This document shows, piece after piece, positions 9,799-19,794 of a DNA stretch of 64,000 bases. This DNA comes from Bacteroidetes bacterium 41-46 (GTDB lineage Bacteria > Bacteroidota > Bacteroidia > Bacteroidales > UBA932): the NCBI GenBank assembly GCA_001897515.1, contig MKTA01000015.1, positions 62,001 through 126,000 of the forward strand, written 5' to 3'. Numbering within the stretch: position 1 is the stretch's first letter; each line of letters opens with the position of its first letter. Position numbers and translations under genes: made by a program. Below the pieces are notes generated by a model that saw only the letters and a program-made list of their open reading frames with translations, was not told where the DNA came from and did no database searches.

Positions 9799-10867
9799 GA
9801 CCGGAGGATATCAATTTTCCGAAACTGTTTCCATAAAAGCAACTCCCGTTAAGAACCAGGCCGTTACAGGCACTTGCTGGTCATTTACAGTTACCTCTTT
9901 TCTTGAGTCTGAGCTGCTCAGAACCGGAAAGGGTGAGTTTGACATCTCGGAGATGCATACTGTAAGGTACAACTACATAAACAGACTACAAGACAACTAT
10001 TTAAAAAGAGGAGCAGGAAATCTGGGAGAGGGGAGCCTGGCACATATGGCACTTAATGTCATAAAGACTTATGGAATGGTACCAGAAAGCATATACAACG
10101 GGATTAACTACAATTCAATTACACATAACCATGATGAACTTAACAGATATATCAATGCTGTTGCAGATATATCTGTTAAGATTAAGCAGAGAAGTCCTGA
10201 ACATTATAAACTGGTTGAGTCTATTCTGGATATATACCTGGGACCAAAACCTGAAAAATTCACCTATAAAGGCAAAGATTATTCACCAATTAGTTTCTTC
10301 AACAGTTTAGGACTGAATCTAGATGATTATGTAGAAATAACAAGCTTTTCACACCATCCATGGTACTCTTGTTTTGTTCTAGAAATACCTGACAATTGGG
10401 ATGGTGGAAAATTCTACAATCTCCCTCTTGACGAATTTATAGAGGTTATCGACAACTCTCTTGCAAAAGGATACTCTGTTTGCTGGGATGGGGACATGAG
10501 CGAGAAAAGCTACTCAGACAGAATGGGTGTGGCAGTTAACGCAACTGTAGAGGAATTAAATAGTGAAGAGGGCAAGGAGCTCTCATTCAACAGGATTTAT
10601 AAAGAGGCTGAGGTAACACAAAAGAGCAGGCAAGAGGGTTTTGAAACCTTTGTTACGACAGATGTGCATCTAATGCATCTGACAGGAAGGGCCACTGATC
10701 AAAACGGGACTGTTTACTACAAGGTAAAAAACTCCTGGAAGCCCGAAATCAACACATTTGGAGGATATAATTTTTTATCTGAAAAATTTGTCAGAGCAAA
10801 GACCATCTCAATAATGGTACACAAAGCGGCGATTCCTGAACCAATCAGGAAAAAACTTGGCATTTAG
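9725..10867 (+). CDS. C1-family cysteine peptidase (bleomycin hydrolase/aminopeptidase C-like), secreted
   Basis: Signal peptide MKNLSLMVAVLLSGWSTLAQA; KNQAVTGTCWSFTVTSFLESEL; DVHLMHLTGRATDQNGTVYYKVKNSW. ORF track start 9704; 9725 gives the better signal peptide. Confidence 0.85.
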   Translation: MKNLSLMVAVLLSGWSTLAQAQVYKTGGYQFSETVSIKATPVKNQAVTGTCWSFTVTSFLESELLRTGKGEFDISEMHTVRYNYINRLQDNYLKRGAGNLGEGSLAHMALNVIKTYGMVPESIYNGINYNSITHNHDELNRYINAVADISVKIKQRSPEHYKLVESILDIYLGPKPEKFTYKGKDYSPISFFNSLGLNLDDYVEITSFSHHPWYSCFVLEIPDNWDGGKFYNLPLDEFIEVIDNSLAKGYSVCWDGDMSEKSYSDRMGVAVNATVEELNSEEGKELSFNRIYKEAEVTQKSRQEGFETFVTTDVHLMHLTGRATDQNGTVYYKVKNSWKPEINTFGGYNFLSEKFVRAKTISIMVHKAAIPEPIRKKLGI

Positions 10868-10868
10868 G

Positions 10869-11681
10869 ATGAGACGACCATTTTTAGCAACTATTATCCT
10901 GCTTGTTTGCAGTACAGTTGCGGCTCAAAATGTAATAACAGATACTTTGTTTTCATCTGTCCTTAACAGAGGTGTACCGGTTACAGTAATAACACCCAGA
11001 GATTACGATTCAACTAAACAACATGTGGTTTATTACCTCCTGCACTATTGGGATGGCGACAATACGGCCTATGTAGATATGAATCTCCTCTCCTCTCTTG
11101 ATAATAAACCTGTAATTGTCGTATCACCGTCACTGGGAAATGGATGGTATATAAACAGTCTAGCAAAAAACGGAGAAAGACAGACAGATTTTATTGAGCA
11201 GGAACTTTTTAGCTATATAGATGGAAAATACAAAACTCTTCCGGGACTTCAGGCTATAGGTGGCTCGTCAATGGGTGGTTTCGGAGCTTTACTGATAGGA
11301 TTGAGAAATCAATCCAGATTCAGGTTTATTGCAGATCTTAGCGGAGCCATTAATGCCCCCTTCAGAGGAGTTGAGCCTGATAAATATCTTGAGCCCATAA
11401 TGGGTTTGCTCAATGAGCAATTCGGCAATAATACCGAATACGACATAATGAGGCTTGTAAGGGAGTCAAATTCTGCTGATATGCCGTATATATTTATGGC
11501 AATTGGGACTCACGACGAGTTTAAAACTTTTAAAGAGGCGCACAAGGAGTTGGTTGAGATCCTTGAGAACAAAAATTGTCAATTTGAATTTCACGAGATT
11601 TACGGCGGCCATTTCACCGGAGAGGTTAGATGGGCTGTAATGCCATATATTATGAATTATTTAAGAGAACTAACTTTGTAA
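10869..11681 (+). CDS. Secreted alpha/beta-hydrolase esterase (esterase D/Ig85-like)
   Basis: MRRPFLATIILLVCSTVAAQ signal peptide; GGSSMGGFGALLIGLRNQSRF nucleophile elbow; GTHDEFKTF; YGGHFTGE. Confidence 0.85.
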   Translation: MRRPFLATIILLVCSTVAAQNVITDTLFSSVLNRGVPVTVITPRDYDSTKQHVVYYLLHYWDGDNTAYVDMNLLSSLDNKPVIVVSPSLGNGWYINSLAKNGERQTDFIEQELFSYIDGKYKTLPGLQAIGGSSMGGFGALLIGLRNQSRFRFIADLSGAINAPFRGVEPDKYLEPIMGLLNEQFGNNTEYDIMRLVRESNSADMPYIFMAIGTHDEFKTFKEAHKELVEILENKNCQFEFHEIYGGHFTGEVRWAVMPYIMNYLRELTL

Positions 11682-11686
11682 CCCCT

Positions 11687-12919
11687 ATGAAAAAAACATT
11701 CAAGCTGGCACTACCCTGGCAGATTCTCATTGGCATCACCCTTGGAGCCATTTTCGGGATCTTTGCACACGAGTATGTTGATTATGTAAAGTGGCTGGGA
11801 GAGCTATTCCTTCGCGGCCTTAAAATGGTTGTGATACCCCTTGTTTTCAGCGCACTGATAATGGGTGTGTCAAGTATTGGAGAGAGTAAAGATCTGGGCA
11901 GAATTGCAGGAAAAACTTTCCTTTACTATATAATCACCACTGCTATTGCTTCAACACTTGGTCTATTCCTGGTAAATATATTCAAACCTGGTGTAGGTGT
12001 GGATCTTCAATTTAAAGAGAGTGTATCTAACGTTGCTGGCACAAAAATATCTTTTGTTGACCAGTTGCTGGGTATTGTCCCTGAGAATATAATAAAGGCT
12101 ATGGCAGATGGGAATATGTTGCCGGTTATATTTTTTGCAATTATGTTTGGTTACTTTATAACCGTTTCACAGGACAAGACCAAAATTCAGCTCACAGACC
12201 TTTTTAATGGCATATATGAGGTGATGATTAAGCTAACATTCCTTGTTATTAAATTTGCTCCGTTTGGACTTTTTGGAGTAGTTGCAGGTGTTGTTGGAGC
12301 TCAGGCAGGTGACTCTGAAGCGTTAGCCTCTCTTTTTGGCAGCCTGGGTATTTATGCTGCAATTATAGGAGGTGGGTGCATTCTTCACGGGATCGCATTA
12401 CTACCCGCGCTTTTTGCCTCTCTAACAGGCAAAAATCCTTATAAATTCATGAAACAAGTGAGTCCGGGACTTCTTACCTCTTTTGCAACAGCATCATCAG
12501 CAGCCTCTCTTCCTATTAACCTGGAGGATATTCATGTCAAAACAGGTGTCTCCAGGAAGATTGCCAGCTTTTGCCTTCCGCTTGGAAACACGGTAAATAT
12601 GAATGGGACTGCTCTGTTTGAAAGTGTAACAGCAATATTTATTGCTCAGGTATATGGAATTGAGATGACAATCGCCCAGCAGATAATAATTGTCCTGACC
12701 AGCCTTCTTGCCGCAATTGGAGCAGCTGGAATTCCTCTGGCCGGACTGGTAATGCTGGCGGTAGTTTTAAATGCTGTTGGCCTTCCACTTGAAGGAATAG
12801 GACTTGTTCTTGTTGTGCAGCAGCCTCTGGATATGATTCGCTCCGCTGTCAATGTTTGGGGAGATTGTACAGGTGCAGCTGTAGTAGCACACAGTGAAGG
12901 TGAAAAGTTAAACCTGTAA
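11687..12919 (+). CDS. Dicarboxylate/amino acid:cation symporter (DAACS/GltP family)
   Basis: MKKTFKLALPWQILIGITLGAIFG...TSFATASSAASLPINLE...CLPLGNTVNMNGTALFESVTAIFIAQ...DMIRSAVNVWGDCTGAAVVA. ORF track start is 11630; start moved to MKK. Confidence 0.93.
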   Translation: MKKTFKLALPWQILIGITLGAIFGIFAHEYVDYVKWLGELFLRGLKMVVIPLVFSALIMGVSSIGESKDLGRIAGKTFLYYIITTAIASTLGLFLVNIFKPGVGVDLQFKESVSNVAGTKISFVDQLLGIVPENIIKAMADGNMLPVIFFAIMFGYFITVSQDKTKIQLTDLFNGIYEVMIKLTFLVIKFAPFGLFGVVAGVVGAQAGDSEALASLFGSLGIYAAIIGGGCILHGIALLPALFASLTGKNPYKFMKQVSPGLLTSFATASSAASLPINLEDIHVKTGVSRKIASFCLPLGNTVNMNGTALFESVTAIFIAQVYGIEMTIAQQIIIVLTSLLAAIGAAGIPLAGLVMLAVVLNAVGLPLEGIGLVLVVQQPLDMIRSAVNVWGDCTGAAVVAHSEGEKLNL

Positions 12920-12933
12920 TTTCTTATAATAAA

Positions 12934-14034
12934 ATGGATTGTGTTTTTATCTGCCCCTCATGCGGGGCAAAATATCCTGTTTCCAGAGAGGTTTGGCGTT
13001 GTGAGTGCGGGAACTATCTTGATTTAGATTATCACCCTGTCCCTGACAGGTCAAAAATAGACTTAAGTGACAGAAGTTTCTGGCGTTATAGTCATGTATT
13101 GCCGCTGAATGATCTAAAAAATGCTATATCATACGGGGAGGGTGGAACTCCTCTTGTTGATATGGAGATTAAAGGAGTACCATTTCTTGGAAAAATGGAT
13201 TTTATGCTGCCCTCTGGTTCTTTTAAAGATAGAGGTGCCTCACTAATGATCAGTAAATGTAAGGAGATGGGAATAGAGGAGATTGTAGAGGACTCCTCCG
13301 GAAATTCGGCCTGCTCAGTCTCTGCATATTGTGCCAGGGGAGGTATTAAAGCGAACATCTATATGCCGGCAGGAAACTCTTCCGCCAAATCCATTCAGGC
13401 GGCTTCATACGGATCAGAAATACACCTAATAGAGGGTAACCGGATTGATTGTGCCAACGCTGCTCTGGAGGCTGCAAAAATGTCCTACTATGCTGCTCAC
13501 GCCTGGAATCCCTTCTTTATACATGGTACAAAGACTATTATTTATGAGATAGTGGAACAGCTTGGATGGAGAGCTCCTGACTCAATTTTTATCCCGGTTG
13601 GTAGTGGATCTCAAATAATTGGTGTATATTTAGGTTTAGTGGAGATGATGGAGGCCGGGATTATTGATAAGATGACTCGCCTCATAGCTGTCCAGAGCAA
13701 TAAGTGCTCTCCTCTTAAGGACTTTGTTGAGGGCAGAGAGACCCCAATCTCTGCAAGAAATCCATCAATTGCGGAGGGAATAGCAATCCACAGGCCTGTA
13801 AGATTGAGACAGATTATTGATGTTGTTCAGAAGACAGGTGGAGATTTTATTACTGTGGATGACAATGAGATTATTGCAGCAATGAAGGTCTCAGCAAGGC
13901 AGGGGGTATATATTGAGCCTACATCAGCAAGTGCGGTGGCTGCTGTATTGAAGGACAAAAGCACTAATGCAGCTAAAGAGGTGAGAGTTGTTTCTCTGAC
14001 CGGAACAGGGCTTAAGAGCTCTTATAAATTTTGA
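12934..14034 (+). CDS. Threonine synthase-like PLP enzyme with N-terminal zinc-ribbon-like domain
   Basis: CPSCGAKYPVSREVWRCECGNYL; GEGGTPLV; PSGSFKDRGASLMISKCKEMG; EDSSGNSACSVSAYCARGGIKANIYMP; IFIPVGSGSQIIG. Confidence 0.85.
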   Translation: MDCVFICPSCGAKYPVSREVWRCECGNYLDLDYHPVPDRSKIDLSDRSFWRYSHVLPLNDLKNAISYGEGGTPLVDMEIKGVPFLGKMDFMLPSGSFKDRGASLMISKCKEMGIEEIVEDSSGNSACSVSAYCARGGIKANIYMPAGNSSAKSIQAASYGSEIHLIEGNRIDCANAALEAAKMSYYAAHAWNPFFIHGTKTIIYEIVEQLGWRAPDSIFIPVGSGSQIIGVYLGLVEMMEAGIIDKMTRLIAVQSNKCSPLKDFVEGRETPISARNPSIAEGIAIHRPVRLRQIIDVVQKTGGDFITVDDNEIIAAMKVSARQGVYIEPTSASAVAAVLKDKSTNAAKEVRVVSLTGTGLKSSYKF

Positions 14035-14054
14035 ATAAACCAAAACTAAATAGT

Positions 14055-14591
14055 ATGAGGAGATTAACACTTACATTTATTATCGCAATGACCACACTGC
14101 TGGTTGCCTGCAACAATCCCGCAAAAGAGAGTGCAGAGCAAATAGTTGCCGAGAATGAAACTATAGTGGAGTTTCGCGACTATGGAGCCGAGCCTTTTGT
14201 ATTTGACATAGAGGCTTACACACTAAAGAATGAGACATTCCGGCAAGCTCTTTGGACAGGAAAAAATCTTCAGCTTACCCTTATGAAGATCATGCCGGGA
14301 GAGGATATCGGACTGGAGCAGCACAATGAACTTGACCAGTTTTTGAGAATTGAATCCGGAAAAGGGGTTGTCTATATGGGTGACCATAAGGATAGTCTTA
14401 CTTTTCAGGCCAATGTTCAAGATGATTTCTCGGTTATGATTCCTGCCGGGAAATGGCATAATCTTGTAAACACCGGAGAAGAGCCTCTCTTGCTCTACTC
14501 AATTTATGCCCCAGCCGAACATCCTTTTGGAACTGTCCATGCAACAAAAGCTGAGGCAATAGAGGCAGAGAAAAATCATCTTCATAAGTAA
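14055..14591 (+). CDS. Cupin-domain lipoprotein
   Basis: MRRLTLTFIIAMTTLLVACNN lipobox; EDIGLEQHNELDQFLRIESGKGVVYMGD...VMIPAGKWHNLVNTGEEPLLLYSIYAPAEHPFGTVH. ORF track begins at upstream TTG 14031. Confidence 0.85.
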   Translation: MRRLTLTFIIAMTTLLVACNNPAKESAEQIVAENETIVEFRDYGAEPFVFDIEAYTLKNETFRQALWTGKNLQLTLMKIMPGEDIGLEQHNELDQFLRIESGKGVVYMGDHKDSLTFQANVQDDFSVMIPAGKWHNLVNTGEEPLLLYSIYAPAEHPFGTVHATKAEAIEAEKNHLHK

Positions 14592-14619
14592 TTATTAATA
14601 ACATTTTAAACACACGAGA

Positions 14620-14856
14620 ATGAATCCAAAAATTGCAAAAAAGGGGCCCTTCAAGGTAGCTCTTGAGGAGGGGAAAAGCTATCACTGGTGCGCATGCGGA
14701 GAGAGTAAGAATCAGCCGTTCTGTGATGGATCTCACAAAGGAAGCGGAATTACTCCCGTGAATTTTAAACCCGAAAAGAGTGGCGAAAACTATCTTTGCG
14801 GTTGCAAGCACTCAAAAAATAAACCATTCTGCGACGGATCACACAATTCTCTTTAA
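14620..14856 (+). CDS. Tandem CDGSH iron-sulfur domain protein
   Basis: CACGESKNQPFCDGSHKGSG and CGCKHSKNKPFCDGSHNSL. Confidence 0.93.
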   Translation: MNPKIAKKGPFKVALEEGKSYHWCACGESKNQPFCDGSHKGSGITPVNFKPEKSGENYLCGCKHSKNKPFCDGSHNSL

Positions 14857-15449
14857 AAGATGATCTTCTCTACAGGGGTAAGATTTAGCATTGAATTTAT
14901 CAGATAGACCTTGTCATATCTTTTGATATCGCAGGGTCTTATCTTTTTTTCAGATATCAGACCCTGTTCCAGGAACTTCTCCCTTTTTGTTCCTGCGAGC
15001 AAGGGTGAATCTGGTGTGTACAGAATGCCATCCTTTTCAAAGATTACATTGCAATAAGATGTATCGGTAATAAGCCCATTTTTTACAATAAGTACATCAT
15101 CGCACTGCTCTCTTTGTTTATACAGAGTCTCAATAGAGCCTCTCTCTTCAAATTTGAACGAGTAATCAATATTGTTATCCTCCACAATTTTTAAACTATT
15201 AACCTGTCTGGCATAGTAAGGTTCAATTGTATGAGATATTATTATATCTGAGTATATTATCCTAAGTTTAAATACCCCTTTTGATACCAACCTCTCCGCC
15301 CCCTTTATAGCCTCATTGCAATACCTGTCAAGATCAGGAGCTGGCACATCTCCCCAATGAAATGAAATTGTTCTCGCAACTCTTCTGTTGTGATAAACCA
15401 AATCTTGTACGCTTCCCTTCTCAATTCTTATTGATTCTATAAATTTCAT
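14853..15449 (-). CDS. pabC: Aminotransferase class IV, probable 4-amino-4-deoxychorismate lyase
   Basis: DVLIVKNGLITDTSYCNVIFEKDGILYTPDSPLLAGTKREKFLEQG; adjacent to pabB. Confidence 0.8.
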   Translation of the reverse strand: MKFIESIRIEKGSVQDLVYHNRRVARTISFHWGDVPAPDLDRYCNEAIKGAERLVSKGVFKLRIIYSDIIISHTIEPYYARQVNSLKIVEDNNIDYSFKFEERGSIETLYKQREQCDDVLIVKNGLITDTSYCNVIFEKDGILYTPDSPLLAGTKREKFLEQGLISEKKIRPCDIKRYDKVYLINSMLNLTPVEKIIF

Positions 15450-16444
15450 AAAGTATTTAGGGGTAGATATATTTTTTTTATCATCTCTGAATACTCCTCA
15501 TCTGCACGGCTATTTATTGTAATTCCTCCGCCACTTCTGTAATATGTCTCTCCGTTGTTGGCAAACTCAAGAAACCTTATCAGCACGGCTGAGTCCAGAA
15601 CTCTCCCGTCAAAAAGACCGGCAACTCCTGTATAGTATCCCCTGGGGATAACCTCGGCCTCTGCAATTAGATCCACTGTAGCCTTTTTGGGAGCTCCTGA
15701 AATTGAACCTGCCGGTAAGAGTGAGGTAACCAATTGACCGTAGGAGTTATTATAACAGGCTTTAATCCTTCCTCTGATATCTGAACTTACCTGAAGTATC
15801 TCTCCTCTGTCTGTCAGTATTTTATCAATATATCTGTATCTTTCAACCCATACCTCATCAGAAACAATACCCAGGTCGTTTCTTATCAGATCCACAATTG
15901 TTGCGTGTTCGCAACTCTCCTTATAGTCATTAAGAATTCTATTCTCCGCATCTGGAAGAGCCGCGTCAATAGTACCCTTCATTGGATATGATGATATAAT
16001 TCCATCCTCTATCTTAACAAACCTTTCAGGGGAGAAGCATAGAAATACTCCCGGAATATAAAGGGCAAATGGAGAGTGAGTTGATTTAAGAACCTCCTCT
16101 CTTTCCATTGACAACATTATCTTGCTCCGGCATGTCAGGTTAGCCAGATATGAATCTCCTCGCTTCAGGCCATTGAGGATGATATTAAATTTACTTTTGT
16201 ACTCTTCAAACTGGTCTGTTGATATAATTTTTAACCCCTCATCTGTTAGATTTGCCAAAATATCTCTTTTGCAGTTTGTCCCGTTGCCAAATTTATATTT
16301 TATCTCATTTTGACCCTCAGGTTCAGGTATAAAAAAAGCAGAGTCCATCTCGTAATTAAACCCAAATAGAAAAGGGAGGCCCATAGATGAATATTTATCC
16401 ATCAAGTCAGACACCTCTGCCGGAGTAAAAAAGATTTTTTGCAT
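15446..16444 (-). CDS. pabB: Aminodeoxychorismate synthase component I
   Basis: SPFALYIPGVFLCFSPERFVKIEDGIISSYPMKGTID...IVDLIRNDLGIV...LLPAGSISGAPKKATVDLIAEAEVIPRGYYTGVAGLFDG. Confidence 0.93.
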   Translation of the reverse strand: MQKIFFTPAEVSDLMDKYSSMGLPFLFGFNYEMDSAFFIPEPEGQNEIKYKFGNGTNCKRDILANLTDEGLKIISTDQFEEYKSKFNIILNGLKRGDSYLANLTCRSKIMLSMEREEVLKSTHSPFALYIPGVFLCFSPERFVKIEDGIISSYPMKGTIDAALPDAENRILNDYKESCEHATIVDLIRNDLGIVSDEVWVERYRYIDKILTDRGEILQVSSDIRGRIKACYNNSYGQLVTSLLPAGSISGAPKKATVDLIAEAEVIPRGYYTGVAGLFDGRVLDSAVLIRFLEFANNGETYYRSGGGITINSRADEEYSEMIKKIYLPLNTL

Positions 16445-16449
16445 CAGGA

Positions 16450-16457
16450 CAAATTTA
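16450..16457 (-). promoter_or_regulatory. Putative -7 box TAAATTTG (minus strand) 5 nt before pabB ATG
   Basis: Forward CAAATTTA at 16450-16457. Confidence 0.35.
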
Positions 16458-16467
16458 ACAAAATATA

Positions 16468-16475
16468 TACTTTTG
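16468..16475 (+). promoter_or_regulatory. Putative -7 box TACTTTTG 4 nt before pabA ATG
   Basis: TACTTTTG-CAGA-ATG. Confidence 0.4.
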
Positions 16476-16479
16476 CAGA

Positions 16480-17100
16480 ATGAAGAGAATATTACTTATT
16501 GACAATTATGACTCCTTTACTTATAACGTTCTTCACCTGCTTGAAAGGGCGTGCGGGGTTCCTGTTGATATAGTAAAAAATGATTCAATCCCATTCTTTA
16601 AAATAGGCACATACAGCCACATAGTATTTTCTCCCGGGCCCGGGACTCCTTCTGAATGGAGCGTTTTAAGAGAGGTCATTGATTTGTGCAAAGAGAGTCA
16701 CGCTATCCTTGGTATATGTTTGGGACATCAGGCAATAGCTGAATATTTCGGGGCTAAACTAATAAATTTAGAGAGACCTTTGCATGGTCATATAAGTTCT
16801 TTGACAATTGACATTGAAGACCCGGTTCTTGGGTTGCTGTCAAAAAGGAATCAGGCTTATAATCACTTTAATGTTGGGTTATATCACTCTTGGGCAGTAG
16901 ATATTTCTTCATTAAATAACAATTTGAAAGCAGGAGCGGTAAATGAGCTCGGAATTGTGATGACATTGTACCATAAAGTTTTTAGCATTTATGGTGTTCA
17001 GTTCCACCCCGAATCTATTAATACTGAGCGTGGTGAAGAGATTATAAGGTCATGGTGGGAGAGTACAGCAACTACCAGTCGTATAAACCAAGCATGGTAG
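16480..17100 (+). CDS. pabA: Aminodeoxychorismate/anthranilate synthase component II (glutamine amidotransferase)
   Basis: ILLIDNYDSFTYNVLHLL...FSPGPGTPSEW...ILGICLGHQAIAEYFGA...YGVQFHPESINTERG. Confidence 0.93.
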   Translation: MKRILLIDNYDSFTYNVLHLLERACGVPVDIVKNDSIPFFKIGTYSHIVFSPGPGTPSEWSVLREVIDLCKESHAILGICLGHQAIAEYFGAKLINLERPLHGHISSLTIDIEDPVLGLLSKRNQAYNHFNVGLYHSWAVDISSLNNNLKAGAVNELGIVMTLYHKVFSIYGVQFHPESINTERGEEIIRSWWESTATTSRINQAW

Positions 17101-17215
17101 CGTAAAATAATATTTTACACATGATTGATTTCTTTACACACTCTTGGTTCTCTACAATTTAAATCAATTTTATTTAAAACTTTTTTACAAGTTATGCGTT
17201 TTATCAGAAATCTAT

Positions 17216-17223
17216 TATATTTG
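17216..17223 (+). promoter_or_regulatory. Putative -7 box TATATTTG upstream of the first LruC lipoprotein
   Basis: TAnnTTTG match 29 nt upstream of ATG 17253. Confidence 0.45.
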
Positions 17224-17252
17224 TATGTTAAGAATATGTTAATAACTAAGAG

Positions 17253-19703
17253 ATGAAAAAGGTCGCTTTCATAATATTTGGTTTGACCGTGTCATTATTA
17301 ACGAGTTGCGTTAAATTTCCGGCACCAAACCCTACTGAACCCACCAGTAAAATCCCCAGTGGATTTAACTGGAAGACAGTTCAGGAGCTGAATCTGAGCG
17401 TACAGGTCGGTACTGTAAACGGTATAGCTGACTCATATATTCGTGTAGTCAAAATTTACTCCTCGCCATTGCTGAAGGATGGATCTCTTATGGCGTCTGG
17501 AGCAGCAAAGCCGGGTTCTCCGCTCAATGTAAGGCTTACTGTTCCAACTGCAATGAAGACAATTTATGTTGAAGAGATTCTTCCAAACGGGAGCAGGAAT
17601 ACAAAAAGCGTTGAAATCACTGGGACCTCTCTGACAATAACAACTGCAGCGAGTGTTAAGAGCTCTGGAGCTATTTCTGCCAATGCCCCTTTTATATCCC
17701 CTACTATCCCGCTACCAACGAACTACGATGTAGAGATAACAAATAACAACTCGGTGAGCGTCCTGGGTTTCGGGGCCGGCGAGTCCTCTGCTTATGGAAA
17801 CACTTATAAATCCTATCTCTTAAAGGAGGGTGTCAACCGCACAGCTGTAATTGACCTTGGAAACTGGAAACAACATGCAATCCTTTACGTAAAGGGTGAA
17901 TACACAATTTCAGGAAGAATGGATCTTGATAAAGTAAGCGTTGTTGTTTTACCCGGTGGAAAGGTAACTGTCGGGGGAATAAGAGTGGGAGTTATTGATG
18001 CAGCCTCCCCTCCTGCAATATATGTAATGCCGGGCGGAGAGCTTTACTCCTCCAAGGTTGCCAATATTTATAACTGCAAGTTTGTTAACAAAGGCTCTGT
18101 TGAGATAAATGACAATTTGGATGTTAACAACTCATCCATATTTTACAATGAGGGAGATGTTACAATTAACAGATCCGGAAGGGGTTTACTTATCACAAAC
18201 TTTGCGCAGATGTTTAACAGCGGAGAGGTTAATGTTAAGAAATTTGACATAACCAGCAACTCATCTTTACTGAATGATACCGGAGGCAGAATTATTACCG
18301 CTACATATTATCAGACAAACGGAACCATTGTGACAAATAACCATGAAATTGTGGCAACAACAAGTTTTACTACAACAAGCACTGCTGTTGTACACAATTA
18401 CTGCAATATCACAACAAACCTTACGGATTATCAAGGCAGCACAATAAACTTATATGGAGGATCTTTATGGCAAAGTCAAAGCTTTAAGGTAAATCTTACA
18501 AACATTAATATGTTTGCCGGAAGTATGTTTCTGACAACAAACTTTACCGACATCTGGGGGATGAACCTTAGCTCATCATCTGCGGACTACTCTGTGTTTA
18601 AAGTAACCGGCAGTATGAAGACATTTGTTAGCTCTGGATCTCAGATTAGCGGCAGAATTGAAGTTGTGTACTCTAATCTTGTAGATGGCTCAGGAACAAA
18701 TGGTAGAGGCACTTATGAGCATCTCTTTACTGATGGTCTCTCTTTGCTTAACAAGAATCAGACAAAAAATATTGTTGCGACATCTTGCAATAACGGAGCC
18801 GGACAAATAGTAGCTCCGCCTCCTGCAATAGTTGACAATGATGGCGACGGAGTACAGGAGAGTGAGGATTTTGACGACAATGATCCTAATGTCGCTTTTG
18901 TCTCCTATTTCCCATCTGAAACAGGCTGGGGATCATATGCATTTGAGGATCTATATCCATGGAAGGGTGACTACGATATGAATGACCTGGTTTTGGCGTT
19001 CAGAAAGATTACATACACAAACTCCTCAAATATGGTTACCAAGGTTGGTGTGAAGTATAATGTCAGGGCCGCCGGCAGCAACTATACCATAGCTTCTGCA
19101 TTCCAGCTTGACAATGTAAATGCTTCAAACATTGCCTCTGTTGAAGGACAGGAGATTGTAGGTTCTGCTCCTTTCAACATAGCCACTAACGGAACAGAAC
19201 AGGGAGTAACGCTTGCAGTAATACCTCTGTTCAACAAAGTGAATGATGCAATTGGAATGAGCTCTTTTACATTCCTTAATACTATGGAGGGGGCACATTT
19301 AATGACACCAACCAAGGAGATTACAATCAGGTTTACAACACCAGTTCAGCCATCAAGTCTGAACATGGACAAGATGAACTTCTTTATTGTAGTCAATAAC
19401 AAAGGGGAGAGCCTGAGAGGAAAAGAGGTGCATCTTCCAACATTCAGTGCCACATCAAAAGTTGATAACAGCCTGTTTGCAGGAAAGCAGCTCCATCCTA
19501 CCGATAAATACAAATTCATAGATGGAATGATGTGGGGGATAATGCTTCCTGTTGTATTTGAATATCCATTTGAATTTAAATCTGTAAACTCCGCATACCT
19601 TAAGTTTCAGGCTTGGGCAGAGTCGGGAGGCGTAGAGTATCCTGACTGGTATGTCAATCTTCCTGATTACAGAAATGACTCTTTAATTTATTCTGTTGAG
19701 TAA
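17253..19703 (+). CDS. LruC-domain lipoprotein with long N-terminal repetitive region
   Basis: Lipobox LLTSCVKFP; FNWKT; DNDGDGVQESEDFDDNDPN; FEDLYPWKGDYDMNDLVLAF; RGKEVHLP. Confidence 0.85.
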   Translation: MKKVAFIIFGLTVSLLTSCVKFPAPNPTEPTSKIPSGFNWKTVQELNLSVQVGTVNGIADSYIRVVKIYSSPLLKDGSLMASGAAKPGSPLNVRLTVPTAMKTIYVEEILPNGSRNTKSVEITGTSLTITTAASVKSSGAISANAPFISPTIPLPTNYDVEITNNNSVSVLGFGAGESSAYGNTYKSYLLKEGVNRTAVIDLGNWKQHAILYVKGEYTISGRMDLDKVSVVVLPGGKVTVGGIRVGVIDAASPPAIYVMPGGELYSSKVANIYNCKFVNKGSVEINDNLDVNNSSIFYNEGDVTINRSGRGLLITNFAQMFNSGEVNVKKFDITSNSSLLNDTGGRIITATYYQTNGTIVTNNHEIVATTSFTTTSTAVVHNYCNITTNLTDYQGSTINLYGGSLWQSQSFKVNLTNINMFAGSMFLTTNFTDIWGMNLSSSSADYSVFKVTGSMKTFVSSGSQISGRIEVVYSNLVDGSGTNGRGTYEHLFTDGLSLLNKNQTKNIVATSCNNGAGQIVAPPPAIVDNDGDGVQESEDFDDNDPNVAFVSYFPSETGWGSYAFEDLYPWKGDYDMNDLVLAFRKITYTNSSNMVTKVGVKYNVRAAGSNYTIASAFQLDNVNASNIASVEGQEIVGSAPFNIATNGTEQGVTLAVIPLFNKVNDAIGMSSFTFLNTMEGAHLMTPTKEITIRFTTPVQPSSLNMDKMNFFIVVNNKGESLRGKEVHLPTFSATSKVDNSLFAGKQLHPTDKYKFIDGMMWGIMLPVVFEYPFEFKSVNSAYLKFQAWAESGGVEYPDWYVNLPDYRNDSLIYSVE

Positions 19704-19731
19704 ATTATTAAGTTAAGATCCAGATAAAATA

Positions 19732-19759
19732 AGCGACCGGGCATTTTAGCCCGGTCGCT
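19732..19759. terminator. Hairpin terminator between convergent genes
   Basis: AGCGACCGGGC-ATTTTA-GCCCGGTCGCT followed by GTTATTTTGTT. Confidence 0.75.
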
Positions 19760-19794
19760 GTTATTTTGTTATAATTATCTGTTATAATTGCTGC

